Below are positions 40,950 to 50,803 of a DNA stretch of 64,000 nt, in pieces. Source of the stretch: Picocystis sp. L7. Its lineage: Eukaryota; Chlorophyta; Picocystophyceae; Picocystales; Picocystaceae. The DNA is taken from positions 124,001-188,000 of the forward strand of contig QXJR01000010.1 of NCBI GenBank assembly GCA_020975725.1, given 5' to 3'. Positions within the stretch are counted from its first letter, which is position 1, and every line of letters starts with the position of its first letter. A program made the position numbers and the translations under genes. Below the pieces are notes generated by a model. The model ran no database searches. It was not told the origin of the DNA and saw only the letters and a program-made list of their open reading frames with translations.

Positions 40950-42329
40950 TTAGGCTTCGTCTCCTGCCCTCTTCCTTTCGTCCAGCAACGGCAGCCGCAG
41001 ATCGCTGGTCTGGCTCCCAATGGCAGTCGTGGACGTCGGGATGATATGGTAGTCTCTCTCGTGAGGTACCAACCCAAGAAGCAAGAACCACGGGGCCAAC
41101 GAAATGAACTGCATGAAAGCAGTGGCGAGAAAGGTGTGACGGTATCCGATCGAGTCCACTAGGAACCCCCCCAGCACAGCACTGCCCGCCCAAGAAAAGA
41201 CGTTGACGCTTTCAATCGTGTTCCACTTGCCCCGATGTTTCTTGGGGACAAAGTCCATGATGATAGACCTTGACAGTGCCTGGTTGCTGTTCATGAGAGA
41301 CGTCCTCACTACGAAAAGGGCGATGATCAGTGGGACATGGCTGGCGAAGCACATGATGACCAGCAGTGATATCCCGGATGCTTTCAGAAGGATTGTTGCT
41401 AGCGGCCTGCTTGTGCGGGATGCCAGTTTGTTTGCAAACATTGTGCCCAACCCCATGCCGATGGGGTTCAAGACGTAGACCAGGTTGACCATGATGGGGG
41501 AGAGCTTCAGCTCGTGAGAGAAGAAGACCGGAAAAAAGCGCACGGTCATGCCAGATGCGAATGAAACGATGAAATCTCCGCCGCAAACTAGTGCAGGCAC
41601 CAGCATGCTTTCGGGGAGGCAGCCAAATCGTGTCCCACCTTCTTGCTGCTCCTGGCCGTGGACGGAAAGCATGCTGGCGCTTTCTGAAATCGATCCGCTC
41701 TCTTCGCCCAGCGCCAAATCATCGTTGAAGAGGAAGCAAAGAATTGCCGGAGCCAGCATCATGGCACCGGATAGGCAAAGCACCAGTGTCAGAGCTGGCC
41801 AGAGGCTCCAATTGTTCCCCAGCACCAAGTACATGCCCAGGCTCAAGGCGGGTCCAACGGCCGAAGAGAACACGTACACGGACTGCTTGATCGTGTACAG
41901 CTTCGTTCTGTTCCCCAGAGGTATGGAGTCCGCAAACAGGGATTCCATGGGCGGATTGTTCATCCCCATGAACACTCCCATCACGCCCACGGCCAGACAC
42001 AGTGCCTTGTATCCCAGCTTCGTTTCCTGTCGGTAATGTATTTCCAGCAGCACCGACATCAGCAGCGCGGTACCTGCGATTCCCAGCACCCCAGACACCC
42101 TGAGTATCCGATCTCTCCTGCACTTGTCTGCCAGGTATCCAGCTGGGAAGGCTGCGAGCAACCGGCATATCCCTTGCACACCCGAGGTCAGGCCGACGTC
42201 CACGTTGCTTCCGGTGAGCACCAGCACGTAGGTGGGCAGGTTCGCGCTCCACATGGACGAGGCGGCGGAGATCAGGGCGCTGAACGCCACCGCCAGGTTC
42301 ACGTTTCGGTTCGTCGAGGCGGTGGACAT
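40950..42329 (-). CDS. Major facilitator superfamily transporter
   Basis: 459 residues from ATG at 42329 (MSTASTNRNVNLAVAFSALI). About twelve hydrophobic spans are visible. Typical MFS features are LTSGVQGICRLLAAFPAGYL-ADKCRRDR (motif A region, Asp-Lys-x-x-Arg), a large central loop (LALGEESGSISESASMLSVH) and a second half starting VCGGDFIVSFASGMTVRFFP. The substrate cannot be told. The open frame runs on upstream through 85 further codons into the inverted repeat of the neighbouring transposon, with another ATG at 42578. The transposon lies only 85 bases upstream of the chosen start, so the promoter must have been moved or replaced. Confidence 0.85.
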   Translation of the reverse strand: MSTASTNRNVNLAVAFSALISAASSMWSANLPTYVLVLTGSNVDVGLTSGVQGICRLLAAFPAGYLADKCRRDRILRVSGVLGIAGTALLMSVLLEIHYRQETKLGYKALCLAVGVMGVFMGMNNPPMESLFADSIPLGNRTKLYTIKQSVYVFSSAVGPALSLGMYLVLGNNWSLWPALTLVLCLSGAMMLAPAILCFLFNDDLALGEESGSISESASMLSVHGQEQQEGGTRFGCLPESMLVPALVCGGDFIVSFASGMTVRFFPVFFSHELKLSPIMVNLVYVLNPIGMGLGTMFANKLASRTSRPLATILLKASGISLLVIMCFASHVPLIIALFVVRTSLMNSNQALSRSIIMDFVPKKHRGKWNTIESVNVFSWAGSAVLGGFLVDSIGYRHTFLATAFMQFISLAPWFLLLGLVPHERDYHIIPTSTTAIGSQTSDLRLPLLDERKRAGDEA

Positions 42330-42404
42330 CTCGGCCACGTCCCCGTGCGCCACGTCCCACCACCGTTTCGTTCTCGTATTTCGATCGACACGTTCGTATG
42401 GGTC

Positions 42405-42413
42405 CCCTCCCTC
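42405..42413 (+). repeat. 9-bp target-site duplication, left copy
   Basis: CCCTCCCTC directly precedes the left end of the Mutator-like element; the identical CCCTCCCTC at 48248-48256 directly follows its right end. Nine bases is the standard Mutator duplication. Confidence 0.85.
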
Positions 42414-43803
42414 GGACGCTGTCCCATCCACCCGAATTGGGGGCCCTTCCATCACGGGCTTTGTCGTCGGGTCGTTCGAATAAAACAAGCCTTGCGGACG
42501 ATTTCGGTCCCGAGAGCCCCGAGCATGCCGAGGATTCATCGATATCTTCGGTCTAGATATCGACATGTTTTGCCTCATCTTTGCCTCCTTCGAGGATCGA
42601 AGGCATCCAACCTGGATGCGTCCAAGTCCGAACGGCGTGAGGAAAACCGATCGCAGTAAAAGCGATAACGGTAGGAATTACTTCCGGTGGCAGATACACC
42701 TGGAAGGTCCGACACCGAGGGAACAAAGCGTCGACCTGTGCACGTCCGACCGGCCCGACGCCATCGATCCGACACCACGGACGACGAGATTGGGATGGTC
42801 GCACCTAGACAGGTCGAAAGGAGCAAGAAAAAACCGAGGAAAGCGAAAAGAGCGAGCAAAACGGAGCAGCCGGCGGATCGAATGGACGCGGATCGGAAGC
42901 CAGTGGCCCGCCGTCGGCTTCGATCGAGCCTACCTGCGATGCCTCCAACCGGCACGAAAGTTCATGTCTGTTGGATGCATCGCATCCAGGCCCCAGACGA
43001 CGCGTCTTCTCGTTCAACCACCCACGCGTCGAACTGCTTACGCCAACGCGCAGGGCCACCGGTCGTCCACCTGCACCGCGAACACTCCGAGTGGTCCGCA
43101 CCCGCACGGGACCCGGTTAAAAGAAGGGTCAATCTATGGTTGATTGGACGAGAAGGCTTATTGTCCCCTTGCCAAGCCCCGGCTCACACGGTCGTTCATG
43201 GGTCGTCGGATTGGTGAGTGAGGGAAGCCCCTTCACTCTGAGACAAACCCCGTTCTTCGACAATCGAGATCATCCAAAAGCATCGATGAAGTATTGGCGA
43301 GAAATTTCGGTTTCTGTCCCTAACATTTCGATGGTCGAAAACACCAAAATGGTACATCAGAATGCAGGTCCCTGAGACCCTCGATCCCCAGATTGTTCGA
43401 ACCGACCTGGGCAACCCTCCGAAAATCGATTGGGGATATGCCCCCAATGAAAAGGGACTTGTAACCAGGACGGGTCAAGGTTCAGCCCTTGGCGTTCCTC
43501 TTTCGGCCGCCTCCATTCACCAAGGGCCTGGTCTTCCTATCCTATGGCAGGGCTTCAGGTTACCCGCCCAAACGAACGGTGCGCCTGCCTCCGTGCATGA
43601 GGTCAAGCACCGCCGAGGGCGAAAACGACACTACAGAAAGGGTGAAAGGATAAGGCCGTCAGAAAGTGAAACGTCATGGAAAGCAGGAAACCTCAACAAG
43701 TAAAAGAGAAGAATGAAGACGACCCAGGGGGCCAGATGCTTCTCCAAACAAAAGGGCCACCACGGTCAACAAAAAAAGATACCATCAGCATGAAAGATGA
43801 AGC
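42414..43803 (+). repeat. MULE terminal inverted repeat, left arm (1390 bp)
   Basis: The arm ends where it departs from its mirror (AGCCTGATAG against AGCTAAAAAC). It contains a mirrored copy of the first 43 transposase codons (43676-43804), which then meets a TGA. It also holds a GGTTAA motif at 43115 and a GATATC...GATATCGA palindromic pair at 42541-42562, both motifs found upstream of host genes. Confidence 0.92.
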
Positions 43804-43814
43804 CTGATAGTTGT

Positions 43815-46800
43815 TTACAACGATTGGTCATTAGACAAGTCTTTGTTTGTTGTGGTAGGTAGCTTTTCTTGGGTAGTTTCATGATGACAGTTTTTGTCAT
43901 GAAGGGATTGACTTAGCGTTCGCACTACTTTTTTTTTCTGGTTTTCAACTTGCTCTAGCTGGCATGTCTTGACAAACTTCTCCATTGGTAATTGTGAAAT
44001 CGAAGATGTGTAGTCCCTGTCCCTTTTCTTGCTGGCACATGGCGATCGGAGCATAGGCACTGAAACTTGCGTAATTTCCCGTAATGCGGCAATCAAAGGA
44101 ACACACCGGTTGAGTTCGGAAAACTGTCCATACGTGGCATGTTCTACGCAATAGTCATATAACCTCTTATTTTGTGCCAGTAGTTTTGCATGAACATAGT
44201 TACTACTCTTAGTAGATGATGCATCTGAGCTTGTAGCATACTCCTCCACGGCCTCAAGCACTCTTTTGTATAGCATTACGGATGCTCTGTCTATTTGCTT
44301 TGTTTGGAAGAGGTTGTTGCGTAATGCACGCAGTTGGTCTATCACCTCTGGTATGGGCTGATCCTCACATGGGTAGTTGCATTCAGTTTCTGCGATAGGA
44401 GCAACGTCACGTTCTTCACGGTTTTGCACAAGCTTTGGTGCACTTGGAATCAACCAAGGTTGCACACCCTTGTCTTCAGGCACCACATACCCCGGAATTT
44501 GGAAACACCAGTCATCAATGACAAAATGCGGCGCAGTCAGGTCCACATTCCTAAAGTCAATATTATCATATTGCAATATTGCGAAGACATGTTGACATGG
44601 AATGCGTGCTCTTGCTGCAGAAACGCAAGTGCAACTCCATGTGTTTCCCATCTGTGTCACAGTATACTTTTGGAAACGTGTTCCAGTAAGTGACCAAGAG
44701 AGACCATTTGTACATGGTGTGGGAGAGATGACATACCTACTCTGCCTTGCCTTTCTCTCATTGATCGACAGCGCTCTGAGTACAATGTCAGGCCGTGGCA
44801 CCGTACATAGTGATGCTGAAGGAAGGAGGTTACCTTCAACGTAAACCGTCCGATACGGACATCTTTGCAAGGTATTAGCATCTACATAGTCTGTCCAGAA
44901 TTTGTCACTCACGCTTTGGAGCTTCATGACGAGTGTGGTCACTAGCTTGTTTTTTTTCAGCCCGAAATGTTGCTTTAGTTTGCCATTAAACGACTCGTTT
45001 AAGTTGTTGGTGTTGATACTAGTTACATGTCCCCAACAACTCTTCTCATTTCGTGCATAGGCTGCCCATCGAATTTCGTGTTGTTTCAAGTATTGCAAGT
45101 AGTAGATTTCGGTTGCTTGGAGCCCACAATGTCTCACGCGTTGCAGGAAGTCCAATTCCATGTTGTTGAAAGCACACCTTGTCTTTGCGTACATAAGTGC
45201 ACGCAAAAGTGCTAAAATAGGTTTCCTCTCATCTTCAGACCCTATTTTGGTACTCTTGCGTTTTGTGTGTCTCAACAATGCTTGTTCTACATGAAAGAGG
45301 CACCAGATGCAATAACTTTTTGGGAAGTTCGATTCCACTGCATTCACCAATTCCATGGCACAATCACTCAGTATTGTCTCAGGAAGCCATCTTGGACACA
45401 TCCATTTGACAAGGGCTATAGCTTCTGCATGAGTTGATGTGTCTTCTAAATCAGATAGATAGAAACATACTGGAAAAGCATTGCCTACGTTGCTCTTTAC
45501 CACTAAAATGGTGAGAGGAAAACCATACATGTTCAAACGGTAAGTTGAGTCTAGTCCAGCCCAACATCCGTATCTTTCAAGCATGTACTTTCCATGTTTT
45601 GTCATCCACAAGAAGAGAAATCTTTGCCGTCCTTTCTTATGGGATTCCGCAACAGGCGTTCGATCATGTAGAAATTCTGTGGACACATGAGGTGTTGAGT
45701 CCGTTCCCGTGCTATTATAGACCCACACATCTTGAGGCGTGTGATGTCCAGGGTGAAAATATTGCAGCTTAGCATGGATAGCATGTTGACGCTCCCTGCT
45801 CTCCCTGAAGACAACATAGGTGTTATCATGTCCGGACATTCGTATGCCCTGAGCTCTAAGATTACTTTGGTCATTACCTCTTCTCCAAGTTCGCAAAGCA
45901 TCGCGTTTCAAAACATTCCGTATCTGCGTAATAGTTGGTTTGAAGCGTGCATCACGGCCTAGACACACCTTTTCCTTTGCTTCTTCTGCAATGACCACAC
46001 CTTGGTTAGAACAGAGTCGGTGAAGGTCACCCATTTGTAAGGTCATACACTTATGCTCCAGTATAAACATCTCAAGGCTTGGATGAAGTGGCCGGCATCC
46101 ACCCGAATGAATAGAAGTACAACTATGTGTATGCTTGAAGAAAAGTAGAGGCAATTCACATACTAGAATACGTCCACTCTCTGTGTCTACTTTACCCTTA
46201 AGTGTACACACAGATTGACAGCTGCATTTGATAGAATCTCTTGATCGACTTTTGCTCCGCTTTGACGAGGGCACTCCACGTGCTTGACATGCCAGACGTA
46301 TGTACCTAATAGAGTGACATGTTTTTGTACTGTAGGATGATCTTTCAATATTATAGCATTGATTGAATGCTTGCCCTAGATCATCGATGAGATCATCCAA
46401 GTACAAAGTACACTTCAAGGGCAGCAAACTAACTGCCTCATTAGCGATTCCATCGTCTAGTATCAAAGCCCGGCAAGTTTTGAGAAGACCAAGGGAAGAT
46501 GCTCCAAATTCCAAATCCTCCCTAGGTAGAGTTTGACAGGCAAGTGGGGGATTCCCCAGAACTGACCGCAAGAACACACTATTGCGATCTATGAAGTTGA
46601 CTACCTTATGTTTATTTCGACAGCTCCGAAGTATCACAAGAAGGTCACACCAGGAAGAGGCCGCAACAAGATGCAAAGTACGCGACGGACTATTGATGAA
46701 CATTTGTGTTGAAAGGGATCTCACACCTCCGTTCTTCTTCGAGCTGCGATATTTCGAAAGTTTCTTTGCAGCCTCCTTCTTTGTGTTGAATTGAAATACC

Positions 46801-46985
46801 ATTTGGATTATGTCAATTGCACAAATACTAGCGTTGCACACTCTCAGCGTGTTTTTAGCTTCATCTTTCATGCTGATGGTATCTTTTTTTGTTGACCGTG
46901 GTGGCCCTTTTGTTTGGAGAAGCATCTGGCCCCCTGGGTCGTCTTCATTCTTCTCTTTTACTTGTTGAGGTTTCCTGCTTTCCAT
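43815..46985 (-). CDS. MULE transposase with SWIM zinc finger
   Basis: 1056 residues from ATG at 46985, which lies inside the right inverted repeat. A Cys/His cluster at residues 254-290 (CSCQSVC ... FFKHTHSC) resembles the WRKY/FAR1-like DNA-binding fingers of MULEs. The MULE catalytic core has Asp479 in GCWAGLDSTYR, Asp541 in ILSDCAMELVNAV, the conserved CLFHVEQALLRH, and a downstream Glu near 664 (NNLNESFNGKL). The SWIM finger is WSCTCVSAARARIPCQHVFA (residues 783-802). This is the cut-and-paste transposase acting on the long flanking repeats. The frame is whole, with a Ser/Lys-rich tail. Its promoter must also lie in the repeat. Confidence 0.93.
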   Translation of the reverse strand: MESRKPQQVKEKNEDDPGGQMLLQTKGPPRSTKKDTISMKDEAKNTLRVCNASICAIDIIQMVFQFNTKKEAAKKLSKYRSSKKNGGVRSLSTQMFINSPSRTLHLVAASSWCDLLVILRSCRNKHKVVNFIDRNSVFLRSVLGNPPLACQTLPREDLEFGASSLGLLKTCRALILDDGIANEAVSLLPLKCTLYLDDLIDDLGQAFNQCYNIERSSYSTKTCHSIRYIRLACQARGVPSSKRSKSRSRDSIKCSCQSVCTLKGKVDTESGRILVCELPLLFFKHTHSCTSIHSGGCRPLHPSLEMFILEHKCMTLQMGDLHRLCSNQGVVIAEEAKEKVCLGRDARFKPTITQIRNVLKRDALRTWRRGNDQSNLRAQGIRMSGHDNTYVVFRESRERQHAIHAKLQYFHPGHHTPQDVWVYNSTGTDSTPHVSTEFLHDRTPVAESHKKGRQRFLFLWMTKHGKYMLERYGCWAGLDSTYRLNMYGFPLTILVVKSNVGNAFPVCFYLSDLEDTSTHAEAIALVKWMCPRWLPETILSDCAMELVNAVESNFPKSYCIWCLFHVEQALLRHTKRKSTKIGSEDERKPILALLRALMYAKTRCAFNNMELDFLQRVRHCGLQATEIYYLQYLKQHEIRWAAYARNEKSCWGHVTSINTNNLNESFNGKLKQHFGLKKNKLVTTLVMKLQSVSDKFWTDYVDANTLQRCPYRTVYVEGNLLPSASLCTVPRPDIVLRALSINERKARQSRYVISPTPCTNGLSWSLTGTRFQKYTVTQMGNTWSCTCVSAARARIPCQHVFAILQYDNIDFRNVDLTAPHFVIDDWCFQIPGYVVPEDKGVQPWLIPSAPKLVQNREERDVAPIAETECNYPCEDQPIPEVIDQLRALRNNLFQTKQIDRASVMLYKRVLEAVEEYATSSDASSTKSSNYVHAKLLAQNKRLYDYCVEHATYGQFSELNRCVPLIAALREITQVSVPMLRSPCASKKRDRDYTSSISQLPMEKFVKTCQLEQVENQKKKVVRTLSQSLHDKNCHHETTQEKLPTTTNKDLSNDQSL

Positions 46986-48247
46986 GACGTTTCACTTTCT
47001 GACGGCCTTATCCTTTCACCCTTTCTGTAGTGTCGTTTTCGCCCTCGGCGGTGCTTGACCTCATGCACGGAGGCAGGCGCACCGTTCGTTTGGGCGGGTA
47101 ACCTGAAGCCCTGCCATAGGATAGGAAGACCAGGCCCTTGGTGAATGGAGGCGGCCGAAAGAGGAACGCCAAGGGCTGAACCTTGACCCGTCCTGGTTAC
47201 AAGTCCCTTTTCATTGGGGGCATATCCCCAATCGATTTTCGGAGGGTTGCCCAGGTCGGTTCGAACAATCTGGGGATCGAGGGTCTCAGGGACCTGCATT
47301 CTGATGTACCATTTTGGTGTTTTCGACCATCGAAATGTTAGGGACAGAAACCGAAATTTCTCGCCAATACTTCATCGATGCTTTTGGATGATCTCGATTG
47401 TCGAAGAACGGGGTTTGTCTCAGAGTGAAGGGGCTTCCCTCACTCACCAATCCGACGACCCATGAACGACCGTGTGAGCCGGGGCTTGGCAAGGGGACAA
47501 TAAGCCTTCTCGTCCAATCAACCATAGATTGACCCTTCTTTTAACCGGGTCCCGTGCGGGTGCGGACCACTCGGAGTGTTCGCGGTGCAGGTGGACGACC
47601 GGTGGCCCTGCGCGTTGGCGTAAGCAGTTCGACGCGTGGGTGGTTGAACGAGAAGACGCGTCGTCTGGGGCCTGGATGCGATGCATCCAACAGACATGAA
47701 CTTTCGTGCCGGTTGGAGGCATCGCAGGTAGGCTCGATCGAAGCCGACGGCGGGCCACTGGCTTCCGATCCGCGTCCATTCGATCCGCCGGCTGCTCCGT
47801 TTTGCTCGCTCTTTTCGCTTTCCTCGGTTTTTTCTTGCTCCTTTCGACCTGTCTAGGTGCGACCATCCCAATCTCGTCGTCCGTGGTGTCGGATCGATGG
47901 CGTCGGGCCGGTCGGACGTGCACAGGTCGACGCTTTGTTCCCTCGGTGTCGGACCTTCCAGGTGTATCTGCCACCGGAAGTAATTCCTACCGTTATCGCT
48001 TTTACTGCGATCGGTTTTCCTCACGCCGTTCGGACTTGGACGCATCCAGGTTGGATGCCTTCGATCCTCGAAGGAGGCAAAGATGAGGCAAAACATGTCG
48101 ATATCTAGACCGAAGATATCGATGAATCCTCGGCATGCTCGGGGCTCTCGGGACCGAAATCGTCCGCAAGGCTTGTTTTATTCGAACGACCCGACGACAA
48201 AGCCCGTGATGGAAGGGCCCCCAATTCGGGTGGATGGGACAGCGTCC
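46858..48247 (-). repeat. MULE terminal inverted repeat, right arm (1390 bp)
   Basis: Reverse complement of 42414-43803. It supplies the transposase promoter, 5' UTR and first 42-43 codons. A CCGGTTAAAAG sequence (minus strand, about 47536-47546) lies some 560 bases upstream of the transposase ATG. Confidence 0.92.
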
Positions 48248-48267
48248 CCCTCCCTCCCCCCCCAAAT

Positions 48268-48407
48268 AGGCTTCGTGAATTTTAATAGGACGGTTGGAAA
48301 CATCCCGGCATGAGGGACTGTGGGATGGCCGATTCCCCAGATAGGCCCATCTCGGACATCGGTCCAGTCCCCCCCACTCGGGGCCCCCATGCGAAAACAA
48401 CCCCCCT
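48268..48407 (+). repeat. Left terminal inverted repeat of the KDZ-like element
   Basis: Begins AGGCTTCGTGAATTTTAATA and ends in a C run (AACCCCCCT). It is matched in reverse by 54062-54202. Confidence 0.9.
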
Positions 48408-48926
48408 AACCCGGGTTTCACTGGGTTCAGGGGGGGTACACCACGAAGGTGCCGACCAGGACGACGCATCTGGTGCATCACACCACACGTGGAATCATGG
48501 ACAGAGCAGGAGAAGGTCGGACGGAGGGGATCGAAACGCTCGAGAGGTGGAAAAGATAGACAGGAACAAGTGTCGGAAGAAGAGAGGAGGGGAAGAAGCG
48601 CTTGGAGTGGAGGTGATCGTTCGTGGACCATCGGGATCCTCACGGGCCTGGACGCTGCAACACCACCAACGACGTGGCTGTCGAGCTGATGCGGGTTGCG
48701 TGGCCGTTCCTCCCGACACGTCCACGGGTTGGAAGGAACGGCAACGCAACTACTTGCTGCTTTCCATGCGAAAGAGGACGGAGGGGGGCGCGGAGGGGGG
48801 GGGGGAGGTGGATCCTGCTGCGAGAAACTGGTGGACAACCTCGCCGATTTCTGATCTAATTTGCATGCTGAATTGACATCAGAAAAAAAGAGAGAAGGTG
48901 ATGACCAATTGTCTAGCAAGCTAATG
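48408..48926. other. GC-rich subterminal region of the KDZ-like element
   Basis: About 520 bases. A plus frame runs through the inverted repeat to 48876 with Arg/Gly-rich, low-complexity translation, which I do not accept as a gene. Confidence 0.4.
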
Positions 48927-49592
48927 CTAGCTTTGCCAATTTTCTTGCAAGAAAAGAGACACATGGTCATTGCCTTCTCCTACGGAGAGACCAAGTGCAC
49001 ATTGGTATTGTGCAAGAGTCATATTCGACATGCACAAGTTCAAGACATCTTTGGCCTTACGTTGCATCTTTGCACTAGGCTTCGTGAAAGAGAACCAGCC
49101 TACTTCGGCGTAAGGCCACCATGGAGCCTCCTTGGTCAATAATGCCCTTTGCCGGGAGGACAACAAGATTGGCCGAATTCCTCCTTGCTCTAGAGGCAGG
49201 GCTTTAGACTTTCTTGGAATATCTGCCACGATAGCCTTTTGAATGTACCTGATTGTTGCACAGGTTAATTTCAGACCAAGAGTTCTTGGAGTGCCATTGC
49301 GAGCTCTCCTTGCATCGATCTCAACTTGCATCGCAAGGTGGGTGCGGATCATATCGGGCCCTTCTCTCATCCAATATCCTAGCACTGGCAAATGCTCTAG
49401 ACTTTCGGAGTGGACCGATGATGCTTGATTGTCTTTGCATAACAACAAGACATAATGGAGGCGCTCTTCTTTCTTCTTTGCCCGATCGAGACTCTTCAAA
49501 GCATTGGCCAAATGCGAAAATGTGCTTGCCCTCAAAGGCAAGCCTAATGATGTATTGTGCATGGGTTCAACGTGTTCTCCTTCTTCAGTCAT
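48927..49592 (-). CDS. Unknown 221-residue transposon-borne ORF
   Basis: ATG at 49592 (MTEEGEHVEPMHNTSLGLPL). It is a mixed, protein-like sequence (STFSHLANALKSLDRAKKKE; MREGPDMIRTHLAMQVEIDA; LKLTCATIRYIQKAIVADIP) with AT-rich codons like the transposase on the other strand. No domain is recognised. A zinc-ribbon-like ORF ends just upstream in another frame, and the two may be spliced into one protein. A position inside the element suggests an accessory factor. Confidence 0.5.
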   Translation of the reverse strand: MTEEGEHVEPMHNTSLGLPLRASTFSHLANALKSLDRAKKKEERLHYVLLLCKDNQASSVHSESLEHLPVLGYWMREGPDMIRTHLAMQVEIDARRARNGTPRTLGLKLTCATIRYIQKAIVADIPRKSKALPLEQGGIRPILLSSRQRALLTKEAPWWPYAEVGWFSFTKPSAKMQRKAKDVLNLCMSNMTLAQYQCALGLSVGEGNDHVSLFLQENWQS

Positions 49593-49606
49593 GTCTCAGC
49601 GATTCT

Positions 49607-49846
49607 TTACGACCGAACTACCCGATATGCACGGCGACTTCCTTCGCAAAACAATTTTGTAGATCTCCCGCACACCGCGCACCCGAGTGGATTGACCCTG
49701 CACGTTTGTGAGGGGATCGATGCCCATTGGTAGAACCCTTCCTGGTAAAGAGGTTCCTCTGCGGTACTAGTCATCATGGATAGTTCTCCAAGGTAACAAA
49801 ATTGCGCTTTGAGGCATTTCTTGCAGAGCTCGTGGATTCCTGTCAT
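49607..49846 (-). CDS. Cys-rich 79-residue ORF in the KDZ-like element
   Basis: The product starts MTGIHELCKKCLKAQFCYLG and later has NPLGCAVCGRSTKLFCEGS: paired CxxC motifs that could bind zinc. It ends 14 bases before the next ORF begins. I suspect it is the first exon of the 48927-49592 gene, but no splice site is certain. Confidence 0.4.
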   Translation of the reverse strand: MTGIHELCKKCLKAQFCYLGELSMMTSTAEEPLYQEGFYQWASIPSQTCRVNPLGCAVCGRSTKLFCEGSRRAYRVVRS

Positions 49847-49916
49847 GCTACAGGGGTGGCATCAAGAGACTCGTCGAATGAACTGGACCGACCTCCCAAT
49901 GCGTCCACTCGAAACC

Positions 49917-50190
49917 TGCATCGCCTCGATGCGAGGCAGGTCGCGACGGGACGCACCTGCAGGTTCGCCCAGGTGCATCGCCTCGATGCGAGGCAGGTCG
50001 CGACGGGACGCACCTGCAGGTTCGCCTAGGTGCATCGCCTCGATGCGAGGCAGGTCGCGACGGGACGCACCTGCAGGTTCGCCCAGGTGCATCGCCTCGA
50101 TGCGAGGCAGGTCGCGACGGGACGCACCTGCAGGTTCGCCCAGGTGCATCGCCTCGATGCGAGGCAGGTCGCGACGGGACGCACCTGCAG
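49917..50190 (+). repeat. 57-bp minisatellite, 4.8 copies
   Basis: Units start at 49917, 49974, 50031, 50088 and 50145 (the last of 46 bases). They are nearly identical; unit 2 has CCTAGG where others have CCCAGG. Each unit contains two palindromes, GCCTCGATGCGAGGC and ACCTGCAGGT. The period is a multiple of three, so all frames stay open through it, but the repeated translation looks like a by-product. Confidence 0.92.
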
Positions 50191-50803
50191 TAGGTATGCA
50201 TTGGGGCGGAATTCGATCTTCCTGATATGCGCGACTTTGTTTGCATTCTGTCGGACGAAATGAAATCCACTGATCGCCTTAAACCCGCATTTCTCGCGAT
50301 CTCGCTTTTGTGTGCCGATCCATGCAGGCCACCTATGCTGCGAAAGCTGTCGATCCGCAGGTTGTTCTCGGTCTCAAGATCTACCGCCCCTGTAGCACTA
50401 GCCTGCCCTTGCAACGGGCGCCGACTTCCACGTCAAAGGACGAAGACGCCGGACGGTCAACGGACGCATCCAACGTCTCGGTCAAAAGAACGGGCCGTTA
50501 ACGCACGCGAACAAGGAATACGTGGTACGTAGACAGCGTGTTGCACCACGAATGTATGAATGTGGCATGTGATAGAGGCTTGGTCTAGTTTCCCGTGTGG
50601 AGTTGAAAAGGCATGATACTCTTTTCGAAAGGCATGAAGCTAACGTGGCAACTGAGGATTACATTGCTCCTGCTAGAATAACGCTTACAAAGATATCGAC
50701 GAAGCAAGCGAGGAAGTATCGGGCAAGAGATCCTCTTCGTTCTTGTTGAGGTGGTGGAGTTCTTGCATTCATCTTCGAACGCTTTCAATCTTCCACAAGG
50801 GCC
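50191..50803. other. Promoter region of the KDZ-like transposase
   Basis: About 610 bases between the minisatellite and the large ORF. No gene is seen; the sequence becomes AT-richer toward the ORF. Confidence 0.35.

Larger units (their letters stand above)
42414..48247 (-). mobile_element. Complete Mutator-like element (MULE), 5.8 kb
   Basis: Ends read GGACGCTGTCCC...GGGACAGCGTCC. The two 1390-bp terminal inverted repeats mirror each other with no indel (left plus right coordinate is always 90661), and the frames in both arms translate identically. A perfect 9-bp duplication flanks it. Between the arms lies one transposase gene on the minus strand. The interior is AT-richer than the arms and the host genes. 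Identical arms, an intact gene and an intact duplication point to a recent insertion, possibly still active. Confidence 0.93.

Noticed and set aside
42565-43703. Several ORFs of 79-192 codons in the MULE arms, present twice
   Set aside because: They are Arg/Pro-rich, overlap each other, and have no domain; being in an inverted repeat explains their duplication.
49917-50190. CRISPR array suggested by regular repeats with palindromes
   Set aside because: Units are contiguous, with no unique spacers, and the window is a eukaryotic nuclear genome.
49809-50225. Repeat protein (IASMRGRSRRDAPAGSPR units) from the minisatellite
   Set aside because: A 57-bp period keeps every frame open on both strands; no frame has a convincing start context or flanking domain.
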